64,000 nt of DNA from Marsupella aquatica (Eukaryota; Marchantiophyta): the NCBI GenBank assembly GCA_973895155.1, contig OZ316898.1, forward strand, positions 7,812,001 through 7,876,000. Direction: 5' to 3'. The notes beneath the pieces are model-generated. The model was given only the letters and a program-made list of their open reading frames with translations. It did no database searches and had not been told where the DNA came from. Both the position numbers and the translations under genes were made by a program. This document shows positions 24,365 through 36,808 of the stretch, in pieces; position 1 is the stretch's first letter, and every line of letters starts with the position of its first letter.

Positions 24365-27122
24365 TCAGTTGGGTAGTTGAGAACCAGAGCCTGTGGAGAA
24401 TCTGTGCACCATGACATGCGTGTAAGTCTCCCCTGGCTGCACGATGATCGATGGGAAGTTGGGCTGATTCACAGCATTCGGAAATCCTTGGGTCTCAAAA
24501 CAGAAGGCAGAATGCTTCTTGTACACTTTGCCTTCCTTGCCCACCGTGTGCTCCAAGAAATTCCCAGTGTAAAACTGCACTCCAGGAGCATTGGTGAAGA
24601 GCTCCATGACACGGCCAGATGCGGGATCCACAGCTTTTGAAGTTTTCCTCAGATCAGTTCTGCATCCTTCAAATGCGTCCAGGGTGCCGCCCAGGACGTA
24701 GTTGTGATCATAGCCGCCAGGTGCCGGACCTGGAACCAGGTCTATGCGTGACATAATCGGGTGCTCTTCCAAAAAGTCCCAGGGAGTCCCTTTAACAGAA
24801 AGAAACTCACCTGTGGGAATAAACAACTCGTCCACTGCGGTGATCTGAGACGCCCAGATCTGAACTTTGTGGTCAAGAATGTCACCACTTCCTGCTCCAC
24901 TCAAGTTCCAATAAGTGTGGTTGGCTAGGTTGACTGGGGTAGCATTGCTTCCTGCTTTTGCTGACATTTCAGTGTGTAGCTCCAAGGCTTCACTTACGGT
25001 GTAAGTCACTGACACCTCCAAGTCTCCGGGAAAGCCTGGTGTAATCAGAAAATCTGCTTGAGAGCTTTCTGTGTAAAGGGTGGATAAGATTCTATCCAGT
25101 AGGACTAAATGCAATAAAGAAAGCCTCAAAAGAATGCACGAAAAGTTAGGGATACAACCTCGTATCGACGATATCTTGAGAAGCTCTGATGGATAAGTAT
25201 TTGACTAAGATTACCTTCTTCACCATCTTTGCTCTGGTGTGTGAACTGTACGGAAGGTCCCCTGGAGTCTTTGACCTCCTTGGATTGCCAACGAACCTTG
25301 TCAAACCCGATAAGTCCTCCTGCCAATTAACCTCCCGCACACTGCTAAGGTAAACCAGGAGCTTAATCGGAAAAATGCCTGGAATCTTTAAGGCAAACTA
25401 GTCTTTGGTGGATTTACAAAATTTCAGGTGTCTAACTCTTCATTCTTATCTCAGTGGCCACTCTTTTCAGAAATCCTCTTTTTGTCCACAAAGGAAGAAG
25501 TTGACCAGACGTCATGAAGGTCAAAAGAGCCAAAGCGTCAAGGCATAAAATTCATATGGTAAGAAAATTTTCGAAATACTAGGACAACTTTGAGTCCTGC
25601 GAAAGTGCTTGCCTTACCGTGGAGAGTACTTTGACCTTCATTGGGATAAAGGGTGTAGGTTTTGCCATCCAAAGTAAAGGTTGCCCCGGCAATCCTGTTG
25701 GCCACACGGCCTACAATCGCACCAAAGTAGGGCGATGAGACACCATCCTGCAGGCGAAATAGCAGCTATGTCAGAGATTGAGCATCATTCTCAGCCATTC
25801 TCACACATTGGAAGTTATAGATGGCATTAAGAAAGAATGCAACCTATTCATACCACAAGCTATGACAGATGTTCTCCGTTGTTCGAGTTAAAACTGCAGA
25901 AACTCTGTTCTCTTAAAGAGATTCTCGATTCTTTCCAATTTATTGGCCTAACAAACAATGACTAGCACCGTATCGGATTTTAATGGAAGAAAAACATTCA
26001 ACTGAGGTCATCAATTGCAGAATCGCTTTTGTTCAGTTCTGGGCATTTTTCCCCACTCGTTCTTCTTCTCTTCGTCCAGTGATCAACAACGATCAGGATT
26101 CTCACAAATTTTGTATTTCACTCTCATGTCCAATACCTTTGTTTTTGTATCCGTGCAGGAGTTATAGTGGAGAGTACCCTACTTGTCCAAGGGGCAAGAT
26201 GTTCAAGACCTAAGATGTCATATTTTGAAATGAAATCTAATCAGGGCACTTGGCAATCGTAAATTTTGGTATACTTCAAATTAAGGTGTCGAGAAACTCT
26301 CATGTAAAACTCTCCTACATAGAGACATTTATAAATTTTCCAGTCAGGAGACTGACTGACTGTATCACTGCCCAATAAAATGGCCAAAAACCATTTACGA
26401 AATGAAATATTAGTATGCTCGAGCCCACATCACAAAAGCAAATAAATGATGATGCGTCACATGAGCAATCCGCTTCATTAGACCCAATGTAGGCCGGCCC
26501 CAGCTTTACACTGTAAGCAATTGCCCCAGAGAACGAGAAGGGGGACCGTGTGTCTGTGTTTAGGGGGGAAGGGGAAGGTGAAAAGAAATCTTGCCATGTA
26601 GGGAGCAAGCGTGTCAAACCCTAGGACAACGTCTGCCACATTCCCTGCAACAATCACAGTTGGTTGAAGCCAACATCAGCAGTAGCAGCGAGCGGACGTT
26701 AACAAGTAAAGATCCGATCTGTGCGCCAGATAGATTCAATCCGAACAGTGAACAATGCATTTTCAAAACGTTGGAGTCTTTCTATCTTCAATTGAAGAAA
26801 GTACAGTTGAACGAGAATGACTGATTGATTTTCAAGTTCATGGATTCTAGAGGCAGACCATATTGCCAGCAGACAATCAGGTACAGAGCTGAACTACCAT
26901 TCAGTTAAGATCCCACGCAACAATGTCAAACTAAATTTAAACTCCACGAATCTGAGATAAAATTGGGAAAAGATACATACCCTTCGCGTCCGGGACCATC
27001 AGAGACATAATCGTGGCACCCCATTCTGTGATCGTGACTTTTAGCTCCCCACTCATCAAGGTGTAGATTCTTGGCAGTGAATCATCGTCACTCTTTTCCA
27101 AAACAACATTGCCTTCTCCCAT
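24365..27122 (-). CDS. Aldose 1-epimerase (galactose mutarotase)
   Basis: The enzyme interconverts the alpha and beta anomers of galactose and glucose. Five exons on the minus strand (27122-26981, 26644-26595, 25747-25618, 25319-25215, 25035-24365) sum to 1098 bases and give 365 residues, a normal length. Exon 2 is only 50 bp and encodes 'NVADVVLGFDTLAPYM', a conserved block of the family. It is followed by a GC-AG intron (donor GCAAGA) and the other introns are GT-AG. Later blocks are 'SSPYFGAIVGRVANRIAG', 'TLHGG', 'NLANHTYWNLSG' with the catalytic His, 'GGYDHNYVL' and 'IIVQPGETYTH' with the presumed catalytic Glu. I chose the ATG at 27122. An upstream in-frame extension without ATG is possible as a spliced leader. 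I see no break. No signal peptide is visible, so it is probably cytosolic. Confidence 0.93.
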
Positions 27123-28905
27123 TTGTTTATCTTCCACAACAAGATCTTTGATCGGACTCGGACTTGCAGAGCCCACCTACTGGGTAATTCAAACGAAGGT
27201 TGCAAACGATTTTCTTGCCGGGTTGTCAATCAAGGTGACATATACCGATCCCAACATTTTAGTCTCAGATATGCTTCCGGAAAGGTTTTTTCCTGCTCAC
27301 AGAACCGAATTGGCCCAGAACAATTCGACTCGCTTCGAAAAGTTTAGCCAATCCGATTGAGCTCTAGCTGCTCTGTATTCGAGTACAGTGACAGATTGAA
27401 AACGCAGAGAGATAGACTCTCCTCTTCAGACTTCAGCTATGAATCGGATATTGTACAGGAACGAATTTGGTGAGACTGCTTAGGATGGCGACAACGCATT
27501 GTCCAGCCCTCCATCTCGAAAATTGCTCCCGTCATCAGCCTTTCGTGGCATCAAATACTGTAGAAGCCCCAACTGAATTCGCCAGAGCTGGCAGTCTCTA
27601 AGCGCACATTTAGTGCAAGATATCACGTTATTCCCATTTATTTTGCATGGACTTTGCACTTTTTTTTGCATCTTTTCTAAGCGCAGACAGGCCTGGAATG
27701 GTCTTCCTAATTGACCGGTTTATAAGATAAACATACTCTACAAGTGCATTTTTGTAATCCACTAATAAAAAAATGTACACTTACCAGTAAGTGCACAATC
27801 CCATCAGATTGCATTTTACTGATAAGTGGATGCCTTTCCTTAGTAGAGTTAAATATGTACTTATGGAGTTGGAGAGTTGAATTTACTGCAAGGATGTACA
27901 ATTTGTGTAACAAGTCACCAGCTAGACTGCTCATTGACAAAGGGGCTACTTATCAATAGGTGCAAATTTTAGGGGGTTTGCACTTATCAGGAATGCAAAA
28001 CTGGTTTAGTGTACACCAGATCAATCTTCCTGAGACTGTGTGTTCAGAGAGAGAGTTCTTTTTTGTTTTTGTTTTTTGTGAAAAAGAACCGGCACAGGGC
28101 GGGAACCCACACAAACCACCCAGGGGACAAAAGCCACCGGGGCAGGAAGAAAAAGAAAACCCTAATTAGGCCAGAAAACCCGGTGCAACCACCGGGTGAT
28201 TGCCAACACCAGCTCTCCTTGGATACTCACCATCATTCATATGTTTACAGCTAAAGTTACAAAACTTGTTCACTACTAAAGGGACCTGTTTCACACAAGA
28301 GGTACTCGTGTTCTGCATGGTTGGCCTGCAAACAGCTAAACCTGTGTGACCTATCCTGAACCCACCTTATCTGCACAGCCATCCAATTCTGCCCGTGGCT
28401 CCGGGATGTCTTCTCATTGTGAACTGTCATCAATGGATAAATTCAAAGCAATTGGGCTCTCAGTCTGCTCCCATGGTTTCAGCACTATCTGAATTTGGTC
28501 AAAGACTTTCCTAATTTGCTTGCTTTTCCTAGGTAGTGCACCCCTCTTACAGAGTGCTAAGATGTGTTTCGGATTGTCTGAGAACCACCCATGTAGGGAG
28601 CCATCCAAGGCATTGGGAATGATTGAGTGGCCGCACTCTTTTCTTTCCATATGCTATTGCACATCTCCATAAGTATGATCAGTGGTCCTCGTTTCCGTTT
28701 ATGTGTCCTAACCTCATAGGAAATTGCAGTAAACAAGTTCTCATTTGGGAATTTAGTGCAGAAGCTCTGCAGGACATTGTTCACTTCTCTCCATCGCTCA
28801 TTCACCGTTCTGCAGCTGAAGAAAGGTGTTCTGTGTGCATTTAGAGAGAGTTAGTTGTAGTTATTTCAGTTTAGCTCATAGCCCATGCTTGGGCACCATA
28901 CTATT
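27123..28905. other. Intergenic DNA with short unassigned coding-like segments
   Basis: The first part is the 5' flank of aldose 1-epimerase. Near 28414-28805 (minus strand) two overlapping frames give segments such as 'RWREVNNVLQSFCTKFPNE' and 'KRGPLIILMEMCNSIWKEK'. The second faintly resembles the C-terminal end of plant LINE reverse transcriptases, but no catalytic motif is present and I do not assign it. The rest shows nothing. Confidence 0.35.
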
Positions 28906-29249
28906 TGTTGAGCATAGACGACATTCGTAACGGCAAGCCCATGAACCATCCAACGCACAATAGTCGACACAAAGAGATACGTGGTTCACCTCCATATGAG
29001 GCTACGTCCACGGGAACACACAAGAGCTTTATTGCACTCTAGGCCGACCGGCCATACCAAGCATCCATAGCACAAGCTCTTCCTATCTCTCAACTAGCTC
29101 CGTAATAATGAGCCTAAGTTCCACCAGGGTCTGGCTTCAGCCTTGGCTATATGCACAACCGCACAACCGCTAATATTAGCTAAGTCCTAACCCAAGTTAG
29201 CCTAACTATAGTTAGCTCATGAGTCACAAGACTAGAGCAATATCTAACA
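28906..29249 (-). repeat. Copia 3 3' LTR
   Basis: This 344-bp LTR is clearly related to 2896-3242 but with many substitutions and small deletions. It begins TGTTGAGC and ends TAACA on the plus strand. Confidence 0.88.
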
Positions 29250-29449
29250 AACTCCCCCTTGACTCTTGTCTTGGGGACTGGACTAAATGCTACCATATAG
29301 AATCCTCAGCGAGAAGTTCTAGACAATCACCAAACCAGGTCTCCCCCTAAAAACCACAAGGGTACTAAGGGTTAACTAGAACTAAATCGTAGTCATACAG
29401 ATATGAGTAATCCATATACAAATAGTCGCACATTGCTAAATAACTCTAC

Positions 29450-30612
29450 TTGCACTACAACTGCAAAACCTGCAAAGTAGCACGTTGTCTTGAGAAACTC
29501 TCCAAAGGAATCACTTTGGTAAAGGCATCAACGGGATTGAGCTTTCCATCAATCTTGACGAGCTCAAAAGTTTTATCAGACACTGCTTGCCTGATAAAAT
29601 GGTACCTGATATCAATGTGCTTCACCCTACTATCCATCACCTGGTTAGCAGCCAAGTGAAGAGCACTCTGACTATCACAGTTTAGAGTTATTTTGTCATG
29701 CTCTAAACCCATCTTCGTGATCAACTTGTCCAACCAAATTGCTTCCTTTGTTGCTTCTGCTGCTGCAACATACTCTGCTTCTGTAGTAGACTGAGATATA
29801 CACTTCTGCAAGGTAGATTTCCAACTGATACATCCTCCTTCAAGAGTGTATACAAACCCAGTTGTAGACCTCATTGTATCCAGACAACCTCCATAGTCAG
29901 AATCTACATAGCCAACCAACGTTCTATCTGATCTGTTATCAAATAGTAATCCATAGTCTTGTGTTCCCTTCAAATACCTGAGAATCCACTTCACAGCTTC
30001 CCAATGTACCTTCCCTGGATTTGACATGAATCTACTAACCTTGCCCATCGTTAGGGCCAAGTCAGGCCTAGTACAAGTCATCAAATATATCAGACTGCCT
30101 ACTGCCTTCTCATAAGGAATCTTAGCTATCAGACCTTTCTCCACAGCATTCGTAGGAGAGAAAGCCGATGATAACTTGAAATGTGAAGCTAAAGGAATAC
30201 TCACTGACTTACAATTTTCCATGTTGAATCATGCAAGTACTTTCCTCGCATACTGGCCTTGATTCAAGCACAACTGTCTAGTATCAGAGTTCCTAAAAAT
30301 CTTCATCCGTAAGATCCTCTTGGCCTCACCAAGATCCTTCATCCTGAATTCAACACTCAATTTTGCCTTGAGATTGTCAACCTTAGATTGATCTTTAGCA
30401 TGTCATTCACATAGATCACGAGAATGATGAAACCAAATACATCATTCTTGACTAATTTTGTATATACACAAGGATCATACACCATCCTTGTAAAATCTTA
30501 AGCAAGCATGAAATCATCAAACCGCTTGTTCCACTGTCTGGGAGATTGCTTCAATCCATACAATTAAGGACTTGAGCAATCTGCAAACTAAGTTCTCTTG
30601 GCCCTTCTTCAT
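29450..30612 (-). pseudogene. Copia 3 RT/RNase H remnant
   Basis: A long open segment (29455-30222) carries the end of RT and all of RNase H, including 'GSLIYLMTCTRPDLALTMGK', 'LVGYVDSDYGGCLDT' and 'QSTTEAEYVAAAEATKEAIW'. Further upstream (30223-30612) the RT sequence is broken by stops and small deletions, including part of the region of the catalytic 'VDD'. It shows what the copia 1 sequence looked like before the MITE and the 2.55-kb element inserted. Confidence 0.9.
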
Positions 30613-32515
30613 CTTCCAAATTTTGACAGGGCTAGTTTCATTTGGTCCGCAATTAGATCTGTTCGCCAGATATACATAGTTTGTTGGCCCTACCACAGAA
30701 GCGTACATACCCCTTGCCAGCTGTCTAAGCTCCAACGCAGATATGAAATTAACCCATCCAACAGAACGAGGCACAAGTTTAAGTTGCTTCTCGAAGGGGA
30801 ATAGATAATCTCATCATAAATTGATTCGTAAAAATTTGAACCTGCACAGCATTGCTGTTAACCCAAAATTCCAAGCCACATCTCCAACACACCAGCTTAA
30901 TTTGTTCTTACATGAAATCAATGGAGATCTGAGTCCAAGCAGCAGCTCAAATACCAAATAAGCAGCTGAAATCGGCAACCTCGTGATACAAAATTTGACA
31001 AACGTTTCATATATGTACTTCGATCGATTCCCTCCCTACCACCAAACTGACTCTAATTGATAACCCAACTCGTCTACTAGCTAGCGCTGAAATTGACTAT
31101 ACTAAATTTGTCATATATCAGAATTGGCATTTTGAGCTAGACCGTTTTGAGCTCTAGACCCTTGATAACGACAGAAACGTACCAGCGGACACTTATCCAA
31201 GCCTTACCGTACCTGCATGAGGTGTTACTCTTTAGCAGAGCATACCCAAAAGCGCAGTGTCTAAGTACTTGAAGTGAGCAACTCACCTGGTTGCCATATG
31301 TAATGATTCACCCAGTTGTTATCAACCCACATGTAGAAAGACATGGTCTGGCTGCCGTCTGTCACGTTCCCATGGAAGAACGTTGCTCGTAAAAGATACG
31401 TTTCCCCAGAAACTACAGGCAGCACATAGCAGTTTCTGGTATTTGACGATCCGTCAAATACTCTGGCAGTCCGCGATTGCCTTTCGTTGATCCCGGTACT
31501 TGCAACGGCAGTCTGTTGGTTCCTTCCTGTCGAAATATATTTAGCATCCGCCTCCCAATAGATCCCAGTATTGTTGTCATAGTAGCTTACATCGCTCCCA
31601 CAATCAATGCTAAGAAATCCTGCGAAAGAAGAGAATGTCTAGTACATGAATATCTGACCGTAATCATATGTTAGAAGCGCCCAAAATTGTATGACGTTGT
31701 GATATATACATCGAAGCTTGCTACTGACTGTATAATTATTTGGTATTTGTACATTCCCAGACAAATAGAATTTTGTGAGCATGGTTTAGCCGTCAGTATA
31801 TATGATTGTTTTCACGCTGTTGTACTCTGACTGCTGCGTCCGACAAAAGGGCAATGAAATGGTGAATAACCTGGTGATGAAATCTCACATTGTCCACTGC
31901 AACCTGCAATCAGAATCTAAGTTTTCGGAGCAATTCGATCAAGTTCTTCGCAACCATGTTTAATTCTAAGTGTTATAAACGATTGTAGTCGGCTTTCCAG
32001 TAGGATTTCTTGAGAAAGCCTCTCTTAGGCCATGAGAATTGCGTTTAGCTTATAAGAAACACACAGCCCGCTTTTATGTGGTTCGGGATCTAAATACAAC
32101 TGGTACGTTAGTTAACAATGTTTTAAATAGTCCGATCTGTTGATTTTTTATTTAGCACATTATTGGTCAACCTGTCATAAATTAATTTTGCTTGGGTAAT
32201 GTCTGCTCCTACGTACACAAGACTACATTCAATTCGCTTGCACATTCCACTTAGTCTACCCGGTATCATTCTCTCTCTTTGAAGCTTTGTAAGTTCAAGA
32301 AGATTGTTAACTAGGCAGCATCGAATGGCTGTGTACTAATAAGTCGACATCCGTACCTTACGACCTCCATTCAACCGTCCGGTTAATTGAAAGCGAATTG
32401 ATTGAGCAACACAAAAATTAGAAAACTTGCCCTGTGGTCCTTGTTGAGTTCCGACAGTAGAAACGCAAGCCAGACAAGTGACAAACAGAACCCATAGCGA
32501 AACCCTTCTTCTTCA
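30613..32515 (-). pseudogene. Malectin-like receptor-kinase gene fragment, broken
   Basis: Three exons on the minus strand read as the start of a malectin-like leucine-rich-repeat receptor kinase. The first (about 32515-32431) encodes a hydrophobic signal-peptide-like stretch 'VLFVTCLACVSTVG' but has no in-frame ATG after the upstream TGA. The second (31619-31287) encodes 'FLSIDCGSDVSYYDNNTGI' onward to 'MWVDNNWVNHYIWQP'. The third (30841-30613) encodes 'YESIYDEIIYSPSRSNLNL', then changes frame by one base to 'FISALELRQLARGMY' and 'YLANRSNCGPNETSP'. These are standard blocks of the extracellular carbohydrate-binding-like domain. The gene is cut at 30613 by copia 3, and no leucine-rich repeats or kinase domain appear beyond. 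The first intron would need a GC donor. This is a dead fragment; related intact genes act at the plasma membrane. Confidence 0.75.
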
Positions 32516-35041
32516 GAAAGGATCTCCATTCCGCGTCACGCTCCTTGAACGGTCCTTCCTCAACGAGTGCACCATTGTCTGTGCATCATGACTTATTAGA
32601 GTCTAGAATCGCATCTTCTCATCTTATAGGCCTTCTACAGTACCGGTCTCAAGTGACTTCCCTCCGAGTCCCCCCTGTACTTGACTCCCGACGACCATTC
32701 CTCACCCTGCAAAATAAGCGGAAGACCTGGGAACCCTTCTACAGGACGTCGTATGTCATTGAATGAGACTCCGCGCGCAGTATGGCCGATCATTTTAATT
32801 GACACGCGCGGCTACACACCCCCGACACACCCTATGTATCCACGCATTAGGGGTGGAAACTTTTTGTACAAATTAAAATTTCACGTGAGCATCTCCTAAT
32901 TAATCTGAAACCTTCGAGTGAGTAAGTGTTATCAAGGCAAGGAAGGCAAGGTTCTTTTGCCTTCAAGGCAAAAGACCAAGAGCAAGTGCTTGAATCACTA
33001 TTTTTGGAATGAAGTTGACTTCTAGGATAGCAGCCTCTATCCACAATTGGAACACAGTAGCAGTTTGCAGATAAAGCAAAGCACCTCCTCTGAATAGACG
33101 GGAACCGGCCGGCTCTCACTTCACAAAACAAATGCAGTTCTGTAGCGTTCTTCAGTGGCTTTCCGAGCCTAGCTAGGCTCGGGAATTATAATGAGTTGGA
33201 TGGCAATTTGCCGTAGGACCTGCACCCAACTTGCCGTGACCTTTTTGTTTCGAGTTTTGCGGTGCGCTCGCTGCCCATATGGCTCCTCATTAATTAATGT
33301 AAGCCCAAACAATCATCTACCCACCTATCTATCTTCGTCTGCTCTACACTATAATTAGCGACGGAAATCTACGGTCAAATGACCAACTCCGCCATATACT
33401 TGGTCTGCAGAGTGAAGCATCTAGCCGTAACGGCTAGTTACTATTTTGGTAACAATCTTTGTGTATATTTAAACTCTAGCTACTTATGAGTAAAGATTGG
33501 CATGGGGGTCTGGGTAAGAAAAGTTTTGGGAAAGGATGAGTATGGGAGTCTGGATAAGAGAAGTGCTGAGTAGGAATGGGCATAGGCGTCTGGGTACGTA
33601 AAAGAAGTGCAATTTAGAGAATTCCTACATAAAATGGTATGTCCCTTGGATTGCCGTGACCCTTCTCGATCTTTGAGGCCCGTCTTGAGGTCTACCACCT
33701 AATAAATATGGAGTTGGTATAAACGCTGGCGATGTAAGTTCTCATAATTTATGTGCGTAAGCTGACAAAATGAGATTTAGAATCTAAATGAAATTTTTGT
33801 CTCTCATTTGTGAGGTTTTAGCTAGGATGGATGACGCTAGGATGAAACTCTACAATCCGCATCGACAGGTCTAACCCCTTTGTTAAGAAAATGGCCTGTA
33901 AGCCAACAGAATAGTGGCCGGGATAGTGATTTCCTATTCATCTAGCCTGAATTCCACCATCAAAACACAGCACTTGTGCATGCATCGCTACCGCACCGTT
34001 TTCACATATCGGAAGTAAAGCTAGGAAATAATGATTGTATTCTTCAGTACGACCCCGTTCCAAGTCTGGTCTAGCGATGGCATGCAACAATTGCATACAG
34101 AAAGAAGCTGACTGCATCGCCCTGGCCATCCGGGTCCTGAGAGCCTGTCCGGTTGAATCTCACACCAGGTGCGATCCACTACTGAATACTCGGTAGTACA
34201 TGCCGAGCACACAGGCCGATCAGAGGGTCTGTGAGGGGCGGCCAGACATTTTCGTTGTTAGAAGCGGACCCAGCTGGCCCCACGGACGTATCATAATTGT
34301 CTTGATAGGGAGCCCTGCTTCCGAATGATCAATCCACTCCCGAATCCATTGCATCGAAGCATAATTGCTGACGCACAGCAGTCAAACTCTTTTGCTGGAG
34401 CTGAATTTGAGCTCCCTTTTCCTAGAGATCAATGAGACTAAAGGCAAACAGTTGTCTGTTCTCAGAGCATGTAATCTCAGCTGATGGGGTGCCCAACTGC
34501 CCACAGTCAGAACCACAGTCATCAGAATAATATATTCAGAACTCAAGGTTCTAACAGGTCAATTGCAATAGAGATATTTGTAAAGTTGAGACAAAGTTTG
34601 ACGGACAGATTCAGCTAACCACGGATGATTAGTAAAAAGGTGTCGATAATTGGAAAGTAAACTACACTGATGGAAGGAGGTTGAGTTAACACTAAAGTGA
34701 GACGAGTTAGGAGTACAATGTAACAGGTGTCACGTTCACAATGAAAGTTGCAGGATTGGGTGTCTTTTGGAAAGAACCTCATCACGCTACGTACCATTTG
34801 CGGTTCTTGAGCTATGAGTTCTTGAGCTATGCACTTTGAGACATCATAGATATGTTTCCTTGCTCGCGCGTGCGCCCGCTCGCTCTTAGCACACCTTTCA
34901 GTTTGACTGAACTTCTAAATCGTTGAGGCACAGTGAAGGACCATGGATTTGCAACTGTTCCTTGCGCTCGAAATGGATATGGATGGTCTCCCAGCTTTAG
35001 TCGACGAAACCGATGACGAGCTTGAAGAATTCGATCTGTAG
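32516..35041. other. Intergenic DNA
   Basis: I see no supported gene in about 2.5 kb. Three degenerate repeats of about 42 bp (33497-33610, built around 'gtctgggtaag') and a 33-codon acidic ORF (34943-35041, starting MDLQLFLALEMDMDGL) are the only structures. The small ORF has no recognisable family. Confidence 0.4.
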
Positions 35042-35652
35042 TTGTTCATGTTGATGTCACACCATTCTGAGTAGTGTAGTAGTATATCGTGCTATTAGAG
35101 TATGTACGTTTGGTATGAGTGCTATTGGAGCCGATAAGGTTCTGTCAGGTTTGTGTGAGAGGGTACTTCTCACTTGTGAGGCATTGAAAGGTCATCTTTC
35201 AATGTTGAGCCTTGGAGAGAGAGGAGCTTGAGTGTGGCTATGGTGGCTGTGAGCTCCGCTTGTGTAACGTGGATTCCTTGAGTAGTGCAAGGTGCGTTGG
35301 CTTGACATACGTGTGTGATCGGATCGGTGCGGGATCGATGGGGTATTGTTGACCGGGATCGTTGTGCCGATTGTATGGAGATTACATTGAAAGATCACAT
35401 TCGAAATCTGCTGTACGGACTGTGCGGACAGAAGTTCGATTGATTGAGTTGTTGACGGTTCGTGGTAGCTCGGATCGTGTGTTGTTATCGAATAGATCGT
35501 TGGTATCTTGACCTGTATCGTTGTTGTCCGATCGGCCTGCTTCCCGATCGATGTACAGATCTGTGATTGGTGACAGGTTTTGAGTTGGAGGTCGATTGAT
35601 GATTCGTGGAGGAAAGCGAATGTTGAGTAGATGTTGGACAGTGGAAGTCGAT

Positions 35653-35746
35653 CTGTGAGGCTTCAGATCCGATTGCCGGCTACTGTGAGGCTTCAGATCT
35701 GATTGTCGGCTACTATGGGGGGCTTCAGATCTGATTGCCGGCTATT
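35653..35746 (+). repeat. Three copies of an approximately 30-bp repeat
   Basis: The core 'ggcttcagatctgattgccggcta', with single-base variants, occurs three times head to tail. Confidence 0.75.
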
Positions 35747-35777
35747 GTTGGACGATGTTGGCAAGGCGCAGGTGAAG

Positions 35778-35889
35778 CGACGGCTCTTTTCCTGAAGGAA
35801 CGGAGCTGCCAATGCCCCGTGCGACGGTATCATCGACGGCTCTTTTCCTGAAAGAACGGAGCTGCCAATGCCCCGTGCGACGGTATCAT
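35778..35889 (+). repeat. Two copies of a 56-bp tandem repeat
   Basis: Units 35778-35833 and 35834-35889 begin 'cgacggctcttttcctgaa' and differ at one base that I can see. Confidence 0.85.
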
Positions 35890-36044
35890 CGTTTCAGTGA
35901 AAGAAACGAGGGTCAAAGGTGTTGAATCAAGCTACTACCAATTCTGTGGAAGGGCTGTGTTTTTCATGAAGGAAATCGACAGTTTTCGGGAGCTTTTCAT
36001 GAAGGAAGTAGTCATTTTTGGGGTCAGGTGTGAGGCGCACGAGG

Positions 36045-36245
36045 TCACCCATCCCAAAAGTGCTCGCGCGAGACGACGCATGGGGTCACCCATCCCCAAA
36101 GTGCTCCCAACCACGAGCGCGAAGTCACCCATCGCGAGCGCAAGCAGGCGCGAGGTCGAGGTCACCCATCCCGGGGCTATTCCGGGCCGTGAGCGCGAGG
36201 GGAGGCACAAGGTCGAGCGCGAGGAGGTCACCCATCCCAGGGCTA
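36045..36245 (+). repeat. Clustered 'gtcacccatccc' repeats
   Basis: The motif 'gaggtcacccatccc' or close variants occurs about five times in 200 bp, spaced irregularly among G+C-rich 'gcgcgag' sequence unlike the surrounding DNA. Confidence 0.7.
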
Positions 36246-36808
36246 TTCCTAGCCGCGAGTGCTTAACTAGCAAGTTCTCATCCCACCTTGTGTACACACA
36301 AGCTTTGACAACTTGTTGTTTAGATTCAAGCGCCAGGGGGCTTTATACACTTCTTGGTTTGTTTAGAGACCTATTCTAGGCCAAATCAAAGGCTGTCTTA
36401 GGGTTTTTGATACTTCTGAGTCCATCTAGACTCACAGATTGAACCAATTTTGCCTTGGTTCTCATCTACAACATTGGAGTGCCATTGTGAAGCCTATTAT
36501 GAAGGCTCTTCCTTGAACCTTATGCACATTGTCATATTGATTTGCATTTGCTTTTGTGTGGAGAGTTGAATGGTATCCATTCTTGTTTCTGGATCCTCTT
36601 CACACATGTTTCCTGTTTATACGCCATGTTAGTTTGGTGTGGGCGCTTGATTCCATAGGAGTGATCCGGGTTTGCAACTGGACATTCTAGTGTGCTGTGT
36701 ATTTCTCTCTTGGTGATGTTGGAGTGATGCCCAACACACCATGGTGAGTGCTTGTGGTGCTGACAGGGATAGATTGCCCTTAGGGTTAGCACATAGATTA
36801 GGTTAGGG

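Larger units (their letters stand above)
28906..30612 (-). mobile_element. 5'-truncated Ty1/copia element (copia 3)
   Basis: A 3' LTR (28906-29249, TGTTGAGC to ATCTAACA) of the copia 1 type is followed by a purine tract and then RNase H and RT sequence in minus orientation. The element stops at 30612 within RT, exactly where malectin-like coding sequence begins. No 5' LTR, integrase, protease or gag is present, and no target duplication can be recognised. It was truncated at integration or cut by a later deletion. Confidence 0.9.
35042..36796 (+). other. Probable 5' LTR and leader of the gypsy element
   Basis: By position this should contain the 5' LTR and the leader of the Ty3/gypsy element whose coding frame opens near 36797. 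The 3' LTR lies beyond the window, so I cannot set LTR borders, and I found no primer-binding site that I trust. The segment holds several short tandem repeats, listed separately. Confidence 0.35.

Noticed and set aside
24365-27122. Aldose 1-epimerase as a truncated pseudogene
   Set aside because: The apparent gap is filled by the 50-bp exon at 26595-26644, and all phases then agree.
28414-28805. LINE reverse transcriptase fragment
   Set aside because: Only a weak C-terminal resemblance ('IWKEK') is seen and there are no catalytic motifs, so it is noted but not called.
34943-35041. 33-codon acidic small protein
   Set aside because: It is too short, with no relatives recognised and no supporting context.
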